Positions 61,101-64,000 of a stretch of DNA of 64,000 nt are shown here, one piece after another. The position numbers were made by a program, and so were the translations under genes. The notes under the pieces were generated by a model. The model was not told the DNA's origin. It ran no database searches and worked only from the letters and a program-made list of their open reading frames with translations. How positions within the stretch are numbered: position 1 is the first letter of the stretch; every line of letters begins with the position of its first letter. Origin of the DNA: Porites lobata (Eukaryota > Cnidaria > Anthozoa > Scleractinia > Poritidae); NCBI GenBank assembly GCA_942486035.1, contig CALNXK010000125.1, positions 1,595,001 to 1,659,000 of the forward strand, written 5' to 3'.

Positions 61101-62390
61101 AGCGAAAATCTTAAAATTGGCCAAAATCTTAAATTCAGGATCTTGGAAAGCTAAAATTTGCAAATCGGCCAAGATCTTGAATTCAGGATGTCGGACAGCT
61201 AAGATCTTGAAATGAGCCGAGATCTTGAATTCAGGATTTTGGAAAGCTAAAATCTTGAAATCAGCGAACATCTCGAATTCAGCATTATGGAAAGCTAAAA
61301 TCTTGAAATCAGCCAAGATCTTGCATTCAGGATTTTCCAAAGCTAAAATCTTGAAATCGGCCAAAATGTTGAATTCAGGATTTTGGACAGCTAAAATCTT
61401 GAATTCGACCAAAATCTTGAATTCATGGTTTTGGAAAGGTAAAATTTTGAAATCGGCCAAAATCTTCAATTCAGGATTTTGGACAGCTAAAAGCTTGAAA
61501 TCGGCCAAAATCTTGAATTCAGGATTTTGGAAAGCTAAAATTTTGAAATCGGCCAAAATCTTGAATTGAGGATCTTGGAAAGCTAAAATCATAAAATCGG
61601 CCAGAATGTTGAATTCAGGATTTTGGTCAGCTAAAATCTTGAAATCGACCAAAATCTTGAATTCAGGATTTTGGAAACCTAAAATCTTAAAATCGGCCAA
61701 AATCTTGAATTTAGAAGTTTGGAAAGCTGAAATCTTTAAATTGGCCAAAATGTTCAATTGAGGATTTTGGAAAGCTAAAATCTTGAAATCGGCCAAAATC
61801 TTGAATTCAGGAATTTGGAAAGCTAAAATCTTGGAATCAGCCAAGATCTTGAACTCAGGATTTTGGAAAGCTAAAATCTTGAAATCAGCCAAGATGTTGA
61901 ATTCAGGATTTTGGAAAGCTAAAATCTTGAAATCGGCCAAAATCTTGAATTCAGGATTTTGGAAAGCTAAAATCATAGAATCGGCCAAAATGTTGAACTC
62001 AGGATTTTGGAAAGCTAAAAAGTTGAAATCGACCAAAATCTTGAATTCAGGATTTTGGAAACCTAAAATCTTAAAATCGGCCAAAATCCTGAATTTAGGA
62101 TTTTGGAAAGCAAAAATCTTTAAATTGGCCGAAAGGTTCAATTCAGGATTTTGGAAAGCTAAGATCTTGAAATCAGCCAAGATCTTGAATTCAGGATTTT
62201 AGAAAGCTAAAGTCTTCACATTGGCCAAAATATTGAATTCAGGACATAGGAAGGCTAAAATCTTGAAATCGGCCAAAATCTTGAATTCAGGATTTTGGAA
62301 AGCTAAAATCTTGAAATCACCCAAGATCTTGAATTCAGAATTTTAGAAACCTAAAATCTTGAAATCGGCCAAAATCTTGAATTCAGGAGT
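58200..62390 (+). repeat. Tandem duplication of about 2.1 kb near the right edge
   Basis: The stretch ending in the GAATTCAGGCAAGATCTT hybrid subunit recurs 2,130 nt later (for example from 58851-60050 to 60981-62180). Just upstream, markers near 58491 and 60525 are 2,034 nt apart, so the second copy has two extra units (96 nt). 2,130 is 44 units plus one 18-nt part. A third, partial echo continues to about 62.9 kb. The copies are almost identical by eye, so this is among the youngest events. Confidence 0.8.
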
Positions 62391-64000
62391 TTTGAAAGCT
62401 AAAATCTTGGAATCAGCCAAGATCTTGAACTCAGGATTTTGGAAAGCTAAAATCTTGAAATCAGCCAAGATCTTGAATTCAGGATTTTGGAAAGCTAAAA
62501 TCTTGAAATCGGCCAAAATCTTTAATTCAGGATTTTGGAAAGCTAATTCATAAAATCGGCCAAAATGTTGAACTCAGGATTTTGGAAAGCTAAAATATTG
62601 AAATCGACCAAAATCTTGAATTCAGGATTTTGGAAACCTAAAATCTTAAAATCGGCCAAAATCCTGAATTTAGGATTTTGGAAAGCAAAAATCTTTAAAT
62701 TGGCCGAAAGGTTCAATTCAGGATTTTGGAAAGCTAAGATCTTGAAATCAGCCAAGATCTTGAATTCAGGATTTTAGAAAGCTAAAGTCTTCACATTGGC
62801 CAAAATATTGAATTCAGGACATAGGAAGTCTAAAATCTTGAAATCGGCCAAAATCTTGAATTCAGGATTTTGGAAAGCTAAAATCTTGAAATCAGCCAAT
62901 ATCTTGAATTCAGAATTTTAGAAACCTAAAATCTTGAAATCGGCCAAAATCTTGAATTCAGGAGTTTTGAAAGCTAAAATCTTGAAAGCAGCCAAGATCT
63001 TGAATTCAGGATTTTGGAAAGCTAAAATCTTGAAATCAGCCAAGATCTTAAACTCAGGATTTTGGAAAGCGAAAATCTTAAAATTGGCCAAAATCTTGAA
63101 TACTCTATCTTGGAAAGCTAAAATTTTGAAATCGGTCAAAATCTTCAATTGAGGATCTTGGAAAGCTAAAATCATAAAATCGGCCAAAATCTTGAATTCA
63201 GGATTTTGGAAAGCTAAAATCTTGAAATCAGCCAAGATCTTGAACTCAGGATTTTGGAAAGGGAAAATCTTAAAATTGGCCAAAATCTTGGAAAGCTAAA
63301 ATTTTGAAATCGGTCAAAATCTTCAATTGAGGATCTTGGAAAGCTAAAATCATTAAATCGGCCAAAATGTTGAATTCAGGATTTTGGTCAGCTAAAATCT
63401 TGAAATCGACCAAAATCTTGAATTCAGGATTTTGGAAACCTAAAATCTTAAAATCGGCCAAAATCTTGAATTTAGGATTTTGGGAAGCTAGAATCTTTAA
63501 ATTGGCGAAAATGTTCAATTGAGGATTTTGGAAAGCTAAAATGTTGAAATTGGCCAAAATCTTGAATTCAGGATTTTGGAAAGCTAAAATCTTGAAATCA
63601 GCCAAGATCTTGAACTCAGGATTTTGGAAAGCGAAAATCTTAAAATTGGCCAAAATCTTGAATTCAGGATCTTGGAAAGCTAAAATTTGCAAATCGGCCA
63701 AGATCTTGAATTCAGGAGGTTGGACACCTAAGATCTTGAAATGAGCTAAGATCTTGAATTCAGGATTTTTTAAAGCTAAAATCTTGAAATCAGCCAAGAT
63801 CTTGAATTAAGGATTTTGGAAAGCTAAAATCTTGAAATCAGCTAAGATCTTGAATTCAGGAGTTTGGAAAGCTAAAATCTTGAAATCAGCCAAGATCTTC
63901 AATTAAGGATTTTGGAAAGCTAAAATCTTGAAATCAGCCAAGATCTCGAATTCAGGATTTTGGAAAGCTAAAATCTTGAAATCAGCCAAGATCTTGAATA

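Larger units (their letters stand above)
7378..64000 (+). repeat. 48-bp satellite array, at least 56.6 kb
   Basis: Continuous tandem array to the right edge, roughly 1,180 units. A consensus-like unit is 59769-59816. It has a 30-nt part that opens with an EcoRI site (GAATTCAGGATTTTGG) and ends in AAAATCTT, and an 18-nt part, GAAATCGGCCAAAATCTT. Both parts end in AAAATCTTGAA, which suggests the monomer arose from an older, shorter repeat. A second form of the 18-nt part, GAAATCAGCCAAGATCTT, carries a BglII site and often alternates with the first. Since 48 nt is 16 codons, each strand keeps one open frame: NSGFWKAKILKSAKIL on plus and ILADFKILAFQNPEFK on minus. These frames end wherever a unit mutates, have no conserved start, and occur on both strands, so I do not annotate them as genes. 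No other gene or RNA is seen in the array. Confidence 0.97.

Noticed and set aside
7617..63797. More than a hundred long open frames encoding 16-residue repeats on both strands
   Set aside because: They follow from a 48-bp unit length, overlap each other on opposite strands, start and stop at random unit mutations, and lack a conserved start or leader.
7378..64000. CRISPR-like pattern of a 30-nt repeat with 18-nt spacers
   Set aside because: The 18-nt parts are themselves repeated and near-identical, there are no cas genes, and the context is eukaryotic satellite DNA.

Overview
The window looks like animal nuclear DNA, probably from a marine invertebrate and plausibly a cnidarian. The evidence is: one possible spliced host gene start at the left edge, a decayed double-jelly-roll virus of the Polinton/adintovirus type whose closest remembered relatives are cnidarian and other invertebrate genomic copies, and about 58 kb of satellite DNA. 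No prokaryotic features are seen. The taxonomic guess is inference.

Layout. (1) 1-855: mostly non-coding, with a possible first exon (550-573, minus) and second exon (20-100, minus) of a host gene that would run off the left edge. (2) 856-962: a 7-bp minisatellite. (3) 954-5500: the fossil of a structural-gene cassette from a Polinton/adintovirus-like DNA virus. In order it holds a penton-like fragment, a small basic protein, the double-jelly-roll major capsid protein, a capsid-associated protein ending in a conserved GKNSPF tail, an adenain-type protease, a minus-strand coiled-coil protein, a zinc-ribbon mini-protein and a parvovirus-VP1-type phospholipase A2 (PLA2). Most genes carry stops or frameshifts. 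No polymerase, integrase or packaging ATPase is present. (4) 5586-7377: a 9-bp GTAGTTNNT minisatellite that flips orientation near 7024. (5) 7378-64000: at least 56.6 kb of a 48-bp EcoRI-type satellite (roughly 1,180 units) with nested higher-order duplications of about 1.0, 1.5, 2.1, 3.2, 4.1 and 15-17 kb.

How the genes fit together. The viral genes would have built and matured a capsid: major and minor capsid proteins, a protease for maturation, and a PLA2 domain of the kind used to breach endosomal membranes. The cassette keeps regulatory architecture: palindromes directly after stop codons, an AT-rich palindrome between convergent genes, a symmetric 13-bp palindrome exactly midway between two divergent start codons, and a shared A/T-rich start context. 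The many long open frames to the right of 5.5 kb on both strands are by-products of repeat units whose length (9 or 48 bp) is divisible by three; I do not call them genes.
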